Shown here piece after piece: positions 38,550 through 47,570 of a stretch of 64,000 nt of DNA (position 1 is the first letter of the stretch; each line of letters opens with the position of its first letter). A program made the translations under genes and the position numbers. The notes under the pieces were generated by a model, which worked only from the letters and a program-made list of their open reading frames with translations, had not been told where the DNA came from and did not search any database. This stretch comes from CAVQFB01 sp963711675 (lineage in GTDB: Bacteria > Acidobacteriota > Terriglobia > Terriglobales > Acidobacteriaceae), in the NCBI GenBank assembly GCA_963711675.1, contig CAVQFB010000011.1, forward strand, positions 620,001 through 684,000, written 5' to 3'.

Positions 38550-39812
38550 CTAGAGGCCCGGATACGAAGGAATCACGCTGCGCGAGGAGTTCTTATAAAC
38601 GAGGCCGCCTTTCATCACAAAAGCGACGCGGGTGACAGCCGTGATGTCTTTCAAGGGATCGCCATCGAGCGCGATGATGTCCGCCTGCAGGCCGGGAATA
38701 ATGGTGCCGATCTGATCGGACATGCCGAGTGCTTCCGCTCCGAGAGAGTTGGCCGAGACCATGGCAGCCATCGGATCGACTCCGGCGTCGCACACGCGGT
38801 GAATGAAATCTTCAGCATTGCGTCCATGCGCGCCTGCCACGGCGTCGGTGCCGTAGACAATTTTCAGCCCTGGAATGTGAGCCGCGCGCTTAAGGAATTC
38901 CTGGTGCGCGGGGATAAGTCCTTTCATCGCAGCGAAGCCCTCTTCCGTGTAATACGGCTGCGCGAGATATTTGTCCTTGTACTGGAGATAGGTTTCAAGC
39001 AAGAGCCCGGCTTGCGGATCCAGGTACGTACCGCGTTCGGCCATTAGTTTCAGATCGTCGTCGGAGGCGCCCAGTCCGTGCTCCACCTCCGTGCACCCGG
39101 CAAGGGTTGCGGCGCGGACTGCATCTCGAAATGCATGCACGAGCGAGCGGAGACCTTGCTTTTTCGCTTCGTCGCAGGCGGCGTTCAATTGTTCCTGGGA
39201 CATGGTCATCGCGCCTCGGGTCATGCCACCTGACGCGTAGATTTTGATGAGGTCGGCGCCCGCGGCCTTTTGTTTCCGAACGAAAGCGCGAATCTCGTCC
39301 GGTGTTCCGGTCTTCTCGCCGCGCCCCGAGAGCGGCTCGATAGCCGTGAGGATGCGCGGGCCAGGGAGAGTACCTTTCGCGATGGCGTCGCGCAAGGGGA
39401 CGTCGGTAGGTGACCCCACACTTTGGACGGTAGTGAATCCCGACATCAGGGTCAGCCAGGCATTCGAGGCTGCGGCGTACGCGGCCTCCTGTGTCGTCCC
39501 GCCTGGGCCGGCATTCTTCCCGTCCGGTCCGAAGCTCCAAGTGATGTGGACGTGGGCGTCAATCCAGCCCGGCAACACCGTGAGACCGCGGAGGTCGTAG
39601 TCCACTGGCGCGGCCTTGGGATCGATGGCCACAATCTTTGTTCCCTCGATCACGATACGAGTGTCGTGCAGCACGTGGCCCATGCCATCAAACAGCGTGC
39701 TGGCGGCAATCACGATGCGCTTCCGTGCGCGTGATGCCGCAGGAGGCTGTTGTGCCAGAGCGTGGACACCCAGAATGCCGAGCAAAAGAAGAGTGATGGT
39801 CGCGCGGTGCAT
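38550..39812 (-). CDS. Exported amidohydrolase
   Basis: 420 residues from MHRATITLLLLGILGVHALAQ (signal peptide); the frame reaches a further 30 codons upstream, which is not signal-like. Motifs: GWIDAHVHITW (HxH), GADLIKIYASGG (Lys), SLVHAFRDAVRAATLAGCTEVEHG (two His), VYGTDAVAGAHG (Asp) and the GTIIPGLQADIIALDGDP ending. It is related to the amidohydrolase at 29.5-30.9 kb but clearly diverged, and here the frame is intact. Close relatives include Xaa-Pro and Xaa-Arg dipeptidases, so peptide cleavage is a reasonable guess. Confidence 0.85.
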   Translation of the reverse strand: MHRATITLLLLGILGVHALAQQPPAASRARKRIVIAASTLFDGMGHVLHDTRIVIEGTKIVAIDPKAAPVDYDLRGLTVLPGWIDAHVHITWSFGPDGKNAGPGGTTQEAAYAAASNAWLTLMSGFTTVQSVGSPTDVPLRDAIAKGTLPGPRILTAIEPLSGRGEKTGTPDEIRAFVRKQKAAGADLIKIYASGGMTRGAMTMSQEQLNAACDEAKKQGLRSLVHAFRDAVRAATLAGCTEVEHGLGASDDDLKLMAERGTYLDPQAGLLLETYLQYKDKYLAQPYYTEEGFAAMKGLIPAHQEFLKRAAHIPGLKIVYGTDAVAGAHGRNAEDFIHRVCDAGVDPMAAMVSANSLGAEALGMSDQIGTIIPGLQADIIALDGDPLKDITAVTRVAFVMKGGLVYKNSSRSVIPSYPGL

Positions 39813-39969
39813 GGATCGCTGCTCCCAGTTTGATCTCACGAGGGAACCCATTCTGTCACAACCTGCGGGGTGATTTCGGATCGTCTTCTTTTTGGCACGC
39901 ACGTGGTCGGAGAACGAAGTGTGGCGAGCCGAATCGGCTGAGAAGTACTTATACGGAGGACGCCGCCAG

Positions 39970-41106
39970 CTATTCTCTGACGACCGCTTTTACCAGATTC
40001 CGGGGATGATCAACGTCGCAGCCATTCTGCACGGCGATGTGATAGGCGAGAAGCTGGAGGGGCACAACCTCCAGAATAGGTAACAGCAGTTCCGGGGCGG
40101 GCGGGACGAACAGTACATGGTTGGCGAGAGATTGGATTTCACGATCGCCCTCGTTCGCTATAGCGATAAGTTTTCCCCCTTGCGCTTTCAGATCCTCCAT
40201 AAGGTTCAAAGTTTTTCGATAACGAAGGATGGAATCGGGATCGCTGTGATCGCAAGTCGCGAGCACGACGACCGGCAGCTGGTCGTTGACCAGTGCGTTA
40301 GGACCATGCTTGAGCTCGCCGACGGGATAGCCTTCGGCGTGCGCATAGGAGATTTCTTTGAGCTTAAGAGCGCCCTCGCGCGCGATGGCGTAATGAACGC
40401 TGCGTCCGAGATAGAGGAAAGTCTGCGCCTGGCGATAGTGCCGTGCATAGTCGGCGGCCAGCGAATCCCAGGTGGAGATCGAGTGCCCGAGCGATTCCGG
40501 CACCTGCAACAGGCGCTTCAGGTAAGAGCGAATGACTTCGGAGGTCATGCGTCCCTGTTTGCGCGCCAGAAAGAGAGCAAAGAGATACAGGACCGTGAGC
40601 TGGGTGGTGAAACTCTTGGTCGCGGGCACCGCCTTTTCCAGGCCCGCGTGGGTGAGCAGGCTCGCACTCGCTTCGCGCACAATCGTAGACTCAGCGACAT
40701 TAGCGATCGCGATGGTCTTGGCGCCTCGAATCAGCGCCTCGCGCTGCGCGGCGATGGTGTCGGCGGTCTCTCCCGATTGCGTGATCACCATCACGATGGG
40801 ATCGGTTCCAGCATGGGTGGAGCGGTAGCAATACTCACTTGAGTATTCGACGTCGACCGGGACTCCGGAGAGGTCCTCGATCATAATCTCGCCCGCCAGG
40901 CCAGCGTGTCGGCTGGTACCGCTGGCTACGATGATGAGCTTCTTAAAGGTGAGCAGCGCGTTCTCGATCGACGCTAACTCCCCGGGAAAGATCTGATCCC
41001 CGGCCACATGCTGGTGAATGGTCTCCAGAATGGCTCGCGGCTGCTCATAAATCTCTTTCAGCATGGAGTGCGGGAAGGATTCGGCGGATGGCGGGGCTTG
41101 GGGCAT
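39970..41106 (-). CDS. SIS-domain sugar isomerase (GlmS C-terminal type)
   Basis: 378 residues from MPQAPPSAESFPHSMLKEIYEQP; an 18-codon upstream extension is possible. Two SIS domains: VASGTSRHAGLAGEIMIEDLSGVPVDVEYSSEYCYR with ITQSGETADTIAA, and FLYLGRSVHYAIAREGALKLKEISYAHAEGYPVGELKHGPNALV. The ending HPRNLVKAVVRE (usual: P-R-N-L-A-K-S-V-T-V-E) is a near match to GlmS. The glutaminase domain with its Cys1 is absent, so it cannot use glutamine itself. It may act as an ammonia-dependent or deaminating sugar-phosphate isomerase. Confidence 0.82.
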   Translation of the reverse strand: MPQAPPSAESFPHSMLKEIYEQPRAILETIHQHVAGDQIFPGELASIENALLTFKKLIIVASGTSRHAGLAGEIMIEDLSGVPVDVEYSSEYCYRSTHAGTDPIVMVITQSGETADTIAAQREALIRGAKTIAIANVAESTIVREASASLLTHAGLEKAVPATKSFTTQLTVLYLFALFLARKQGRMTSEVIRSYLKRLLQVPESLGHSISTWDSLAADYARHYRQAQTFLYLGRSVHYAIAREGALKLKEISYAHAEGYPVGELKHGPNALVNDQLPVVVLATCDHSDPDSILRYRKTLNLMEDLKAQGGKLIAIANEGDREIQSLANHVLFVPPAPELLLPILEVVPLQLLAYHIAVQNGCDVDHPRNLVKAVVRE

Positions 41107-41350
41107 GACCGTAATCATCAGGATACACGTGAGAGTAAGCGAATTATTAAAACGAATCAATAGGGCAATTTTTGGAAAGAATCAAGGGACAGCAAGGGTT
41201 CCAGGAGCAGTCCAAGACGGGAGATAGCACCCTGGTAACAGCGGATGGGGTACATCTGGGAACACTGGTCGGAGCATCTATTATGGGAGGAAGGTCTAAG
41301 GCGGCGTGCTCCATTCGGTTTGATCGACATAACACGAGGGAGATTCTCTG

Positions 41351-41941
41351 ATGAAGAAATATGCAGTAATAGCAGTTGCAGGCCTGTTTTGTTGGTTGGG
41401 ATTACCCGCTCACGGACAACAGATCAGCGCGGCGTTTGGCGTAAGCACGGTAACGGCGCCCTCAGCCTCGAGCGCTTCGGGAAGCTACTCACCGCAATCG
41501 TTGACCGGTGGCGCGTACCCAAGTTTCAGCGCGGGAGTACTCATCAAGCGCAACTTCGGGATCAATGGCGAGATTTCGTGGAGAGCCAGCCAAGCCCTGT
41601 ACCAGGGATTTCAGCCTTTCCGACCAATCTTTTATGACTTCAACGGAGTCTATTCGCCCCGGGTCGCTAAGAACGCGGTGGCCGAACTGATGGCCGGAAT
41701 TGGCGCCGAGAGCAGCCGCTTCTACCAGCCTTACTACAATTGCGGTTTTACGGGCTGCACCAACTACACGAGCAGCAATCACTTTCTGGGTCACTTCGGG
41801 GCTGGCCTGAAGCTCTATGTGAGGGGTGGCTTCTTTGTTCGCCCGGAAGCGCACTTGTATCTTGTGAACAATAACGTTGAGTTCAGCTCGGCTCGCGTTA
41901 CTCGCTTCGGAGCTTCCATAGGTTACACGTTCGGAAGATAA
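41351..41941 (+). CDS. Exported beta-barrel-like protein
   Basis: 196 residues. Signal peptide (YAVIAVAGLFCWLGLPAHG). The mature part shows paired amphipathic strands and ends ARVTRFGASIGYTFGR, close to the terminal aromatic strand of small outer-membrane barrels. It is listed as an OmpA/OmpW-like barrel without a specific family. GAGGGAGATTCTCTG before the ATG is the ribosome binding site. A strong terminator follows the gene. Confidence 0.7.
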   Translation: MKKYAVIAVAGLFCWLGLPAHGQQISAAFGVSTVTAPSASSASGSYSPQSLTGGAYPSFSAGVLIKRNFGINGEISWRASQALYQGFQPFRPIFYDFNGVYSPRVAKNAVAELMAGIGAESSRFYQPYYNCGFTGCTNYTSSNHFLGHFGAGLKLYVRGGFFVRPEAHLYLVNNNVEFSSARVTRFGASIGYTFGR

Positions 41942-41984
41942 CGGCTGACGCAGACGAGGGCTGTCTGCAAAAAAGATGAGGTAG

Positions 41985-42016
41985 GCCCGCCGTCACGTGG
42001 CGGGTCTTCTTTTTTT
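41985..42016 (+). terminator. Rho-independent terminator
   Basis: GCCCGCC pairs with GGCGGGT across a seven-base loop and is followed by TCTTCTTTTTTT. It ends transcription of the barrel gene and lies just before the convergent DUF4397 gene's stop codon. Confidence 0.8.
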
Positions 42017-42040
42017 CGTCCGAATCTCGACGGCTTGCGC

Positions 42041-42721
42041 CTAGTTGAGATCAGCCAGGACGGCAGTCGTGAAACCGCCGGTCTGGCTGTTCAGACCCAC
42101 AAGAGTGCGATTCTGACCAGCGGTGAGTGTAAGCGCTCCGCTATCAATGTACGCGAATTTCTGGCCCGGAAGCGTAAAGAATACTTCATAGCTGCCGGCG
42201 GCAATCTGCTGATAGGTGGAGGCTGATTCCAAGGCGAGGCTGGGAATGGTCGGGCTTACCGTAGTGAGATTAGTGCCCGGCGCAACGATATAGACGTCGC
42301 CGGGTCCAAGACTGGGTGCGGCGTTGACCACGCGCAACTGGATGTCACCCGTCGCGGGTGCGGTCTTATTGTCGGCCAGCGTGATAGTAGTTACGGAGGC
42401 CGTGAAATTGGCGGCAATGATGGTGTTGTTGCCCGAACTCAAGGTAATCGTCGAGTTGATAATCGGCGTCGTGATTCCGCTTGGCTCGATCTGCAGGTTA
42501 TGCGAGCCGGAGCCTACCGAAAAGTAGCTCGACGCCGTTCCATAGTTCACATTAGTAGTAACGGTCTTGCTGTCAACCAAGACATCCAAGCTGGTTTGAT
42601 CCGGCACCGCATTCATCACTCGCAGCTTGGTAGAACTACCACCACATCCCAAAGTCAAGAAAACGATTCCGAAGAAAAACAGACACCCGCCCACAGCAAG
42701 CAGTTTCAGCTTTGGCTTCAC
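42041..42721 (-). CDS. DUF4397 lipoprotein
   Basis: 226 residues. An N-terminal signal ends in a lipobox (FLTLGCGG, Cys 26), so the protein is lipid-anchored. Two DUF4397 units follow: LRVMNAVPDQTSLDVLVDSKTV and LRVVNAAPSLGPGDVYIVAPG, each with the R-V-x-N-A-x-P opening. The domain is common in envelope proteins of unknown role. Its strand is opposite to the preceding barrel gene. Confidence 0.82.
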   Translation of the reverse strand: MKPKLKLLAVGGCLFFFGIVFLTLGCGGSSTKLRVMNAVPDQTSLDVLVDSKTVTTNVNYGTASSYFSVGSGSHNLQIEPSGITTPIINSTITLSSGNNTIIAANFTASVTTITLADNKTAPATGDIQLRVVNAAPSLGPGDVYIVAPGTNLTTVSPTIPSLALESASTYQQIAAGSYEVFFTLPGQKFAYIDSGALTLTAGQNRTLVGLNSQTGGFTTAVLADLN

Positions 42722-42888
42722 GATGACCTCTTCCGGGAGTTTGGGTACAAGAATACGCTAGCGTCAAATATAAATGATGCGGCCAGGACTGCGCAGCCTG
42801 CGTAAAGTCTCCGTAAAGTCTTGTAAAGACTTGTAAAAGCCTAATTTGACTCGAGTTGTGCTGGCGGGCTGCCAGGAAGTCATGAAGT

Positions 42889-44109
42889 TTAGTGAGGCGT
42901 GGCGGCTGAGGCAGGGAAGCTTATGGAAATCGCGTCGGAGGCGATGAACGAGATCCTGATGTTCGTTTCGGTTTCCAAGGCGTGTCCATCCTTGTAGTAA
43001 GGGGCGTAGTGCCATTGCCGGACGGCGCGGATTGCGGCATTGGCCAGGACCGGATTTCCCGAGATGATTCTTACTTTTTCTACGTTGCCATCGGCTCCAA
43101 GCATGGCCTGCAGGGCGACACTGCCACGAAGATCACTCTCCGGTGCGGAGGGGTAGACGAGTTTCATCGGCGAGCGGGAAACGTTCGGCAAAGATGCTTC
43201 GTCTTCAGTCTCGGTGGCGGGGAGACTAGCGATAGTGCTGACGTGCGCCGTTTCGTCATGCAGAGGATTGTGGTGTGCAGGCGCAGAAGTGATGGGAGCG
43301 GTCTGACTGGCGCGAGCCACAAGCGCCGATGGTGTTGCGGCGTCGTGTGATGGCGGCTTTGCAGGCAGTAGGGCGCTGGCTGGCGGCGTGACGGGCTGAG
43401 TGACAGGCACCGTGTGATTCTCGATAGGGGCGGGATCGTTGGGCGCACCGACCAACTGCAGAGCAGGCATCGGAGAGACGGGCTTGAACGCCATAGGCGC
43501 AACCTCGCTCTGAGGAGCGGCGTTGACAGGCGTGGGTAGATACGCTTGAACCGACTTCTGCGCGTTCGCCACGTGCGAATTTGCCGACGCCTGGAGCCGG
43601 TGCCAGGCGGACGTTGCCACCAATACACACAAAGCCCCGACGCCGACAGTTTGGCCGATCTTGGACCACGCGAGCGTGGCGTAGACAGGTTGGCTGCGGC
43701 GCAGCAGTGGCTCGGCCACTGTTCTGACAGTTGTCTCGCTTACAGTTGTCTGGTTCGATTTCTGCGTGACGCTGTTCCGGGCGACGGGAATGAGGAGTGG
43801 TTTCGGCAATTCGTGGTGCGGTCGTCGAGTTATACGGACGTCAAGCCTCGAGAATTGCTGATCGGCGTCTTCGATGCCTCCAATGATGTGGGTGCGTTCC
43901 TGCCGACCGGACAATCTTGCTGAACCAGAGCGGTACAGATGTTCGACGAGCCGGCGCTGCCGCCGGTTGAGTAGCCTGACCTGAAGTTTGTGGAAGTGGC
44001 GGAAAGTCCAAAGCAGATAAAGGCGTTGCCAACCGGACGGCCGGACATAGAACACGCCGTCGTCGGTCTTGAAGGCCACCAACCCAAATTCGAGTTTGTC
44101 TAAGAGCAA
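42889..44109 (-). CDS. TonB-family energy transducer with long cytoplasmic head
   Basis: 406 residues. The last 85 residues are a TonB C-terminal domain (SAPESDLRGSVALQAMLGADGNVEKVRIISGNPVLANAAIRAVRQWHYAPYYKDG). Before it lies a long Pro/Ala-rich spacer. Unlike classic TonB, the membrane segment (IGQTVGVGALCVLVATSAW, about residues 155-175) is preceded by about 150 residues that start LLDKLEFGLVAFKTDDGVFYVRPSGWQRLYLLWTFRHFHKLQVRLLNRRQRRLVEHL, a shape seen in acidobacterial TonB proteins but not in E. coli. It probably transmits proton-motive force to an outer-membrane transporter not present here. Confidence 0.75.
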   Translation of the reverse strand: MLLDKLEFGLVAFKTDDGVFYVRPSGWQRLYLLWTFRHFHKLQVRLLNRRQRRLVEHLYRSGSARLSGRQERTHIIGGIEDADQQFSRLDVRITRRPHHELPKPLLIPVARNSVTQKSNQTTVSETTVRTVAEPLLRRSQPVYATLAWSKIGQTVGVGALCVLVATSAWHRLQASANSHVANAQKSVQAYLPTPVNAAPQSEVAPMAFKPVSPMPALQLVGAPNDPAPIENHTVPVTQPVTPPASALLPAKPPSHDAATPSALVARASQTAPITSAPAHHNPLHDETAHVSTIASLPATETEDEASLPNVSRSPMKLVYPSAPESDLRGSVALQAMLGADGNVEKVRIISGNPVLANAAIRAVRQWHYAPYYKDGHALETETNIRISFIASDAISISFPASAATPH

Positions 44110-44331
44110 TCCCCTCTCCCGGCCTGGCTAACAGACGGATGTTTGCAGCTTGGTTGCCATCAGGCTCACCATAACTCTATGATGGAAAGCAGTTTAGCGA
44201 CGCCTGAAGAGGCCAAGTTTGGGTTTGTTGCAAAGATTTTCACGCTTTGAGCGGAAGAGACAGCATTTGCGACGACCATGCGTACACAAACTTGCTACTG
44301 GACTGAAACTGATCAGCGGGAAGGACACCTC

Positions 44332-45786
44332 GTGCACTACGCATACAGCTTTCATGATTTTGGGATGATCGGTTCCCCCCGTCTTCCAAGGCTGATTGCC
44401 GCTTTGGCTGCCGGGATCGCATTCTTGTGGACGCCTTGCACGGCGCAAGATTTGCAGAAAGCGCCCGGCGCGGAGGTGTTCACGCTGACGCCGAAGCCCG
44501 GCTTCTTCACAGAGCCCGCCGTTGCAGTCAGCCCCAAGAATCCGCAGCAGATCACGGCGGTTTTTCAGGACAACGCGCACGCCGCCTATAGCGGAGACGG
44601 CGGCCGTTCCTGGCAGGTGGCGGAGGGTGTGGAACCGAAGAACTATCGTGTGTCGGGGGATGTTTCGGTCGCTTATGACAACCAGGGTCACGCGTTCATC
44701 TGTTACATGGCGTTCGACAAGCTGGGCACGTTCAACTACTGGGGTCACAATGCTTCGCGCGGCGGATTGTTCGTACGACGCTCACTCGACGGCGGCAAGA
44801 CGTGGGAGGCGAATCACGTGCCGATCATCGAACATCCCACCGAGCCAGGAGTTCCGGCGGAAGACAAACCTTACATTGTGTCGGACACCACGCAGGGGCC
44901 GCATGGGGGAAACCTCTATGTGGGGTGGACAAGATGGACGGTGACGGACTCGGAGATGCTGTTCTCGCGCTCGACGGATGACGGGCAAACCTGGTCGAAG
45001 CCGATCGAGATTGACAGCCACCCAGGGTTGCCGCGAGACGATAACGGGGCCGCAGAAGGATTCGCTGGAACCGTGGGGCCGGACGGCACTCTCTACGCGA
45101 TCTGGAGCCAGGACGATTATGTTGTGTTCACGATGTCGCGTGACGGAGGCAAGAGTTTCTCTGCGGCGCGGCAGGTGATTCACACTGCCCCTATCATGTT
45201 TGCGGTGCAGACGCTCGAACGGGCAAACGGATTTCCCCAGATTGCCATCGACCCAAAGAACGAGCGCCTGTATGTGACCTGGAGCGACTACCGCAATGGC
45301 GATCTGGATATCTGGTGCGCAATGTCATCTGATCACGGTGCGACGTGGAGTTCGCCAGTGCGAGTGAATGATGACGAAGTGCATAACGGGGCAGATCAGT
45401 TTTTCCAGTGGCTGGCGGTCGATCCGACAGATGGCGCGGTGAATGTTGTCTTCTACGATCGGCGGGGAGACAAGGAGAACAAGAATCAGACTGTGACTCT
45501 GGCGCGCTCCGTAGATGGCGGCCACGTTTTCAAGAACTATGCCTGGACCAGCGAGCCTTTCGAGGCCAGCGGCGTTTTCTTCGGCGACTACACCGGACTT
45601 GCCGCGTACGGGGGGCGGGTCTACGGAATCTGGACGGAAAAGCCAGCGGAGCAAGCCCAGGCGGACGAAAAAGTGCCTGGATCGGAAGAGAAGCCGGTTC
45701 GCCCGCGTGGAACTGTCGTCAAGGTGGGTGTGGCGGATTTCAATGCTGCTAGTCCCAACGCCACCGGACGCGGATCAGGCCAGTGA
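44332..45786 (+). CDS. Exported Asp-box (sialidase-like) beta-propeller protein
   Basis: About 484 residues. GTG at 44332 is preferred because AAGGA lies six bases upstream; the signal peptide follows (LIAALAAGIAFLWTPCTA). Six Asp-box motifs (S-x-D-x-G-x-T/S-W/F) are visible: SGDGGRSW, SLDGGKTW, STDDGQTW, SRDGGKSF, SSDHGATW and SVDGGHVF, so the fold is a six-bladed propeller of the BNR/sialidase type. The canonical sialidase RIP and catalytic residues were not recognised, so a glycosidase activity is not claimed. The protein is probably periplasmic or secreted. It converges with the Hyp operon. Confidence 0.78.
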   Translation: MHYAYSFHDFGMIGSPRLPRLIAALAAGIAFLWTPCTAQDLQKAPGAEVFTLTPKPGFFTEPAVAVSPKNPQQITAVFQDNAHAAYSGDGGRSWQVAEGVEPKNYRVSGDVSVAYDNQGHAFICYMAFDKLGTFNYWGHNASRGGLFVRRSLDGGKTWEANHVPIIEHPTEPGVPAEDKPYIVSDTTQGPHGGNLYVGWTRWTVTDSEMLFSRSTDDGQTWSKPIEIDSHPGLPRDDNGAAEGFAGTVGPDGTLYAIWSQDDYVVFTMSRDGGKSFSAARQVIHTAPIMFAVQTLERANGFPQIAIDPKNERLYVTWSDYRNGDLDIWCAMSSDHGATWSSPVRVNDDEVHNGADQFFQWLAVDPTDGAVNVVFYDRRGDKENKNQTVTLARSVDGGHVFKNYAWTSEPFEASGVFFGDYTGLAAYGGRVYGIWTEKPAEQAQADEKVPGSEEKPVRPRGTVVKVGVADFNAASPNATGRGSGQ

Positions 45787-45941
45787 GGATGGTCTCTGCG
45801 TAGCGGGTCAATTTGCCGGACTCCACGCCAGATCGCTCGCCCGGCTGGAGAAAACGCGGGGCTTCGGGATGACAACTGATAAAACGAGAGCCAAACTGAC
45901 CCGCTGCAGGTTTCCGAGTCTAGCCAACAGGTTCAAATAAT

Positions 45942-47558
45942 CTAGCTTTGCCTGCTCGCAAGCGGCGTAACCGGTTCGCGGGTCATTTCGCCGTCCACCA
46001 GACGCCAGATTCCCAGCGGATTTTCGTTCCTTAATTCCTCAGGTAGAGAATCGTCAGGAAAGCCCTGGAAGCAAACCGACCGCGCAAAGCGGAAGATGGC
46101 TTGACTTCCCACCGATGTCGATCGCCCATCCGATGTGGCGGGATAAGGACCGCCGTGAACTACCGCGTGGCAGACTTCGAGCCCGGTAGGAAAACCGTTG
46201 AATATCAGCCGTCCTACTTTGGTTTCGAGGACGGCAACGAGGTCCGCGTAGTCGCGCAGATCCTGTTCTGTCCCGTGGATGGTGGCGGTAAGGTGACCTT
46301 CGAGGTTGCGAGCGATCTTGAGAATGTCTTCGCGCGTGGAATGGCGGACGAGGAGAGTGGTGGGGCCGAAGATCTCAGCGTCCAACCCGTGGCTGTTCAA
46401 GAACGTGTTCGCGTCGGTCTCGAAGAGCGTGGCGCCCGCGCAGAAAGCTCGCTCGCCAGATGGTGGACTCGTTTCGGCGAGGACCTGGACATTACTGTCC
46501 TGCTTGCGGCGGTCGATTGCGGCGCGGTACGCCGAACCTATTCCCGCGGTGAGGAGATTGAACTGTGGAGTCTCGCCCACCAAGTGCTTCAGACTGGCGG
46601 CAAAGGAATCGGCCTCGGCGGCGCGTGGCAGGAAGACCATTCCGGGCTTCGTGCAAAACTGTCCCGCACCCAGAGTGAATGATGTGTGGAGACCGGCTGC
46701 AATGGCGTCGCCACGCTCCTGGAGCGCACCCGGAAGTATGAACACCGGATTCGTGCTGCCCATCTCGGCGAAGATCGGGATTGGTTCGGGGCGGGCCGCC
46801 GCAAGGTTCATCAGTGCTCTGCCACCAGCCAGTGAGCCGGTGAAACCTACGGCTCGCACCTGAGGATGTTTGACCAACGCTTCGCCAATCTTCGTGCCAT
46901 TGTCGAAGAGAAGGGTGAACGTACCTTCAGGAAGACTGCATCCCCGTACTGCCTGCTGGATGGCCTGTCCCACAAGCTCGCTGGTGCCGGGGTGTGCCGG
47001 GTGTGCTTTGACGATCACGGGATTGCCGGCGGCCAGCGCCGAAGCTGTATCTCCACCAGCGACAGAAAACGCGAGAGGAAAATTGCTGGCGCCGAATATG
47101 ACGACAGGGCCCAGCGGACGAAGCATGGAGCGAATATCGGGCCGGGGAACGGGTTTGCGGTCAGGATCGGCGCGGTCGATGCACGCCATCACCCACGAGC
47201 CATCTTCCACGAGCTGAGCAAACAGGCGAAGTTGTCCGCAGGTGCGCCCAGTCTCCGCCTGAAGGCGAGCTTTGGGCAGCGCCGTTTCCTGTTCCGCGCG
47301 AGCGACGAGTTCGCTGGCGCTGGATTCGATCTTGGCCGCGATTGCGCGAAGGAACTTTGCCTTTTCTTTTCCGGAAGCACGGCCGTACAGAGCAAAGGCT
47401 TCCACAGCAAGTTGTGCGGCAAGATCGACCTCGGAGTCGGTTGCTGAAGTGAAGCCCGGCTGCAAAGGTTCGGCAGTGGCGGGATTTGTGGCATAAAACA
47501 AGTCTGACGTGACTGAGCCTTCACGGAATCCGATGATCGATCTGCCGGAAAATCTCAT
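45942..47558 (-). CDS. 2-Oxoglutarate semialdehyde dehydrogenase (ALDH family)
   Basis: 538 residues. Last step of hydroxyproline breakdown: oxidises alpha-ketoglutaric semialdehyde (2,5-dioxovalerate) to 2-oxoglutarate. ALDH motifs: PVVIFGASNFPLAFSVAGGD and NPVIVKAHPAHPGTS (cofactor), VGFTGSLAGGRALM, FAEMGSTNP (general-base Glu) and GAGQFCTKPG (nucleophile Cys). The E-M-G-S-T-N-P and QFCTKPG forms are those of the KGSADH subgroup rather than general ALDHs. It is the last gene of the Hyp operon; 12 bases separate it from the deaminase gene. Confidence 0.9.
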   Translation of the reverse strand: MRFSGRSIIGFREGSVTSDLFYATNPATAEPLQPGFTSATDSEVDLAAQLAVEAFALYGRASGKEKAKFLRAIAAKIESSASELVARAEQETALPKARLQAETGRTCGQLRLFAQLVEDGSWVMACIDRADPDRKPVPRPDIRSMLRPLGPVVIFGASNFPLAFSVAGGDTASALAAGNPVIVKAHPAHPGTSELVGQAIQQAVRGCSLPEGTFTLLFDNGTKIGEALVKHPQVRAVGFTGSLAGGRALMNLAAARPEPIPIFAEMGSTNPVFILPGALQERGDAIAAGLHTSFTLGAGQFCTKPGMVFLPRAAEADSFAASLKHLVGETPQFNLLTAGIGSAYRAAIDRRKQDSNVQVLAETSPPSGERAFCAGATLFETDANTFLNSHGLDAEIFGPTTLLVRHSTREDILKIARNLEGHLTATIHGTEQDLRDYADLVAVLETKVGRLIFNGFPTGLEVCHAVVHGGPYPATSDGRSTSVGSQAIFRFARSVCFQGFPDDSLPEELRNENPLGIWRLVDGEMTREPVTPLASRQS

Positions 47559-47570
47559 GCTTGCTCCGCG

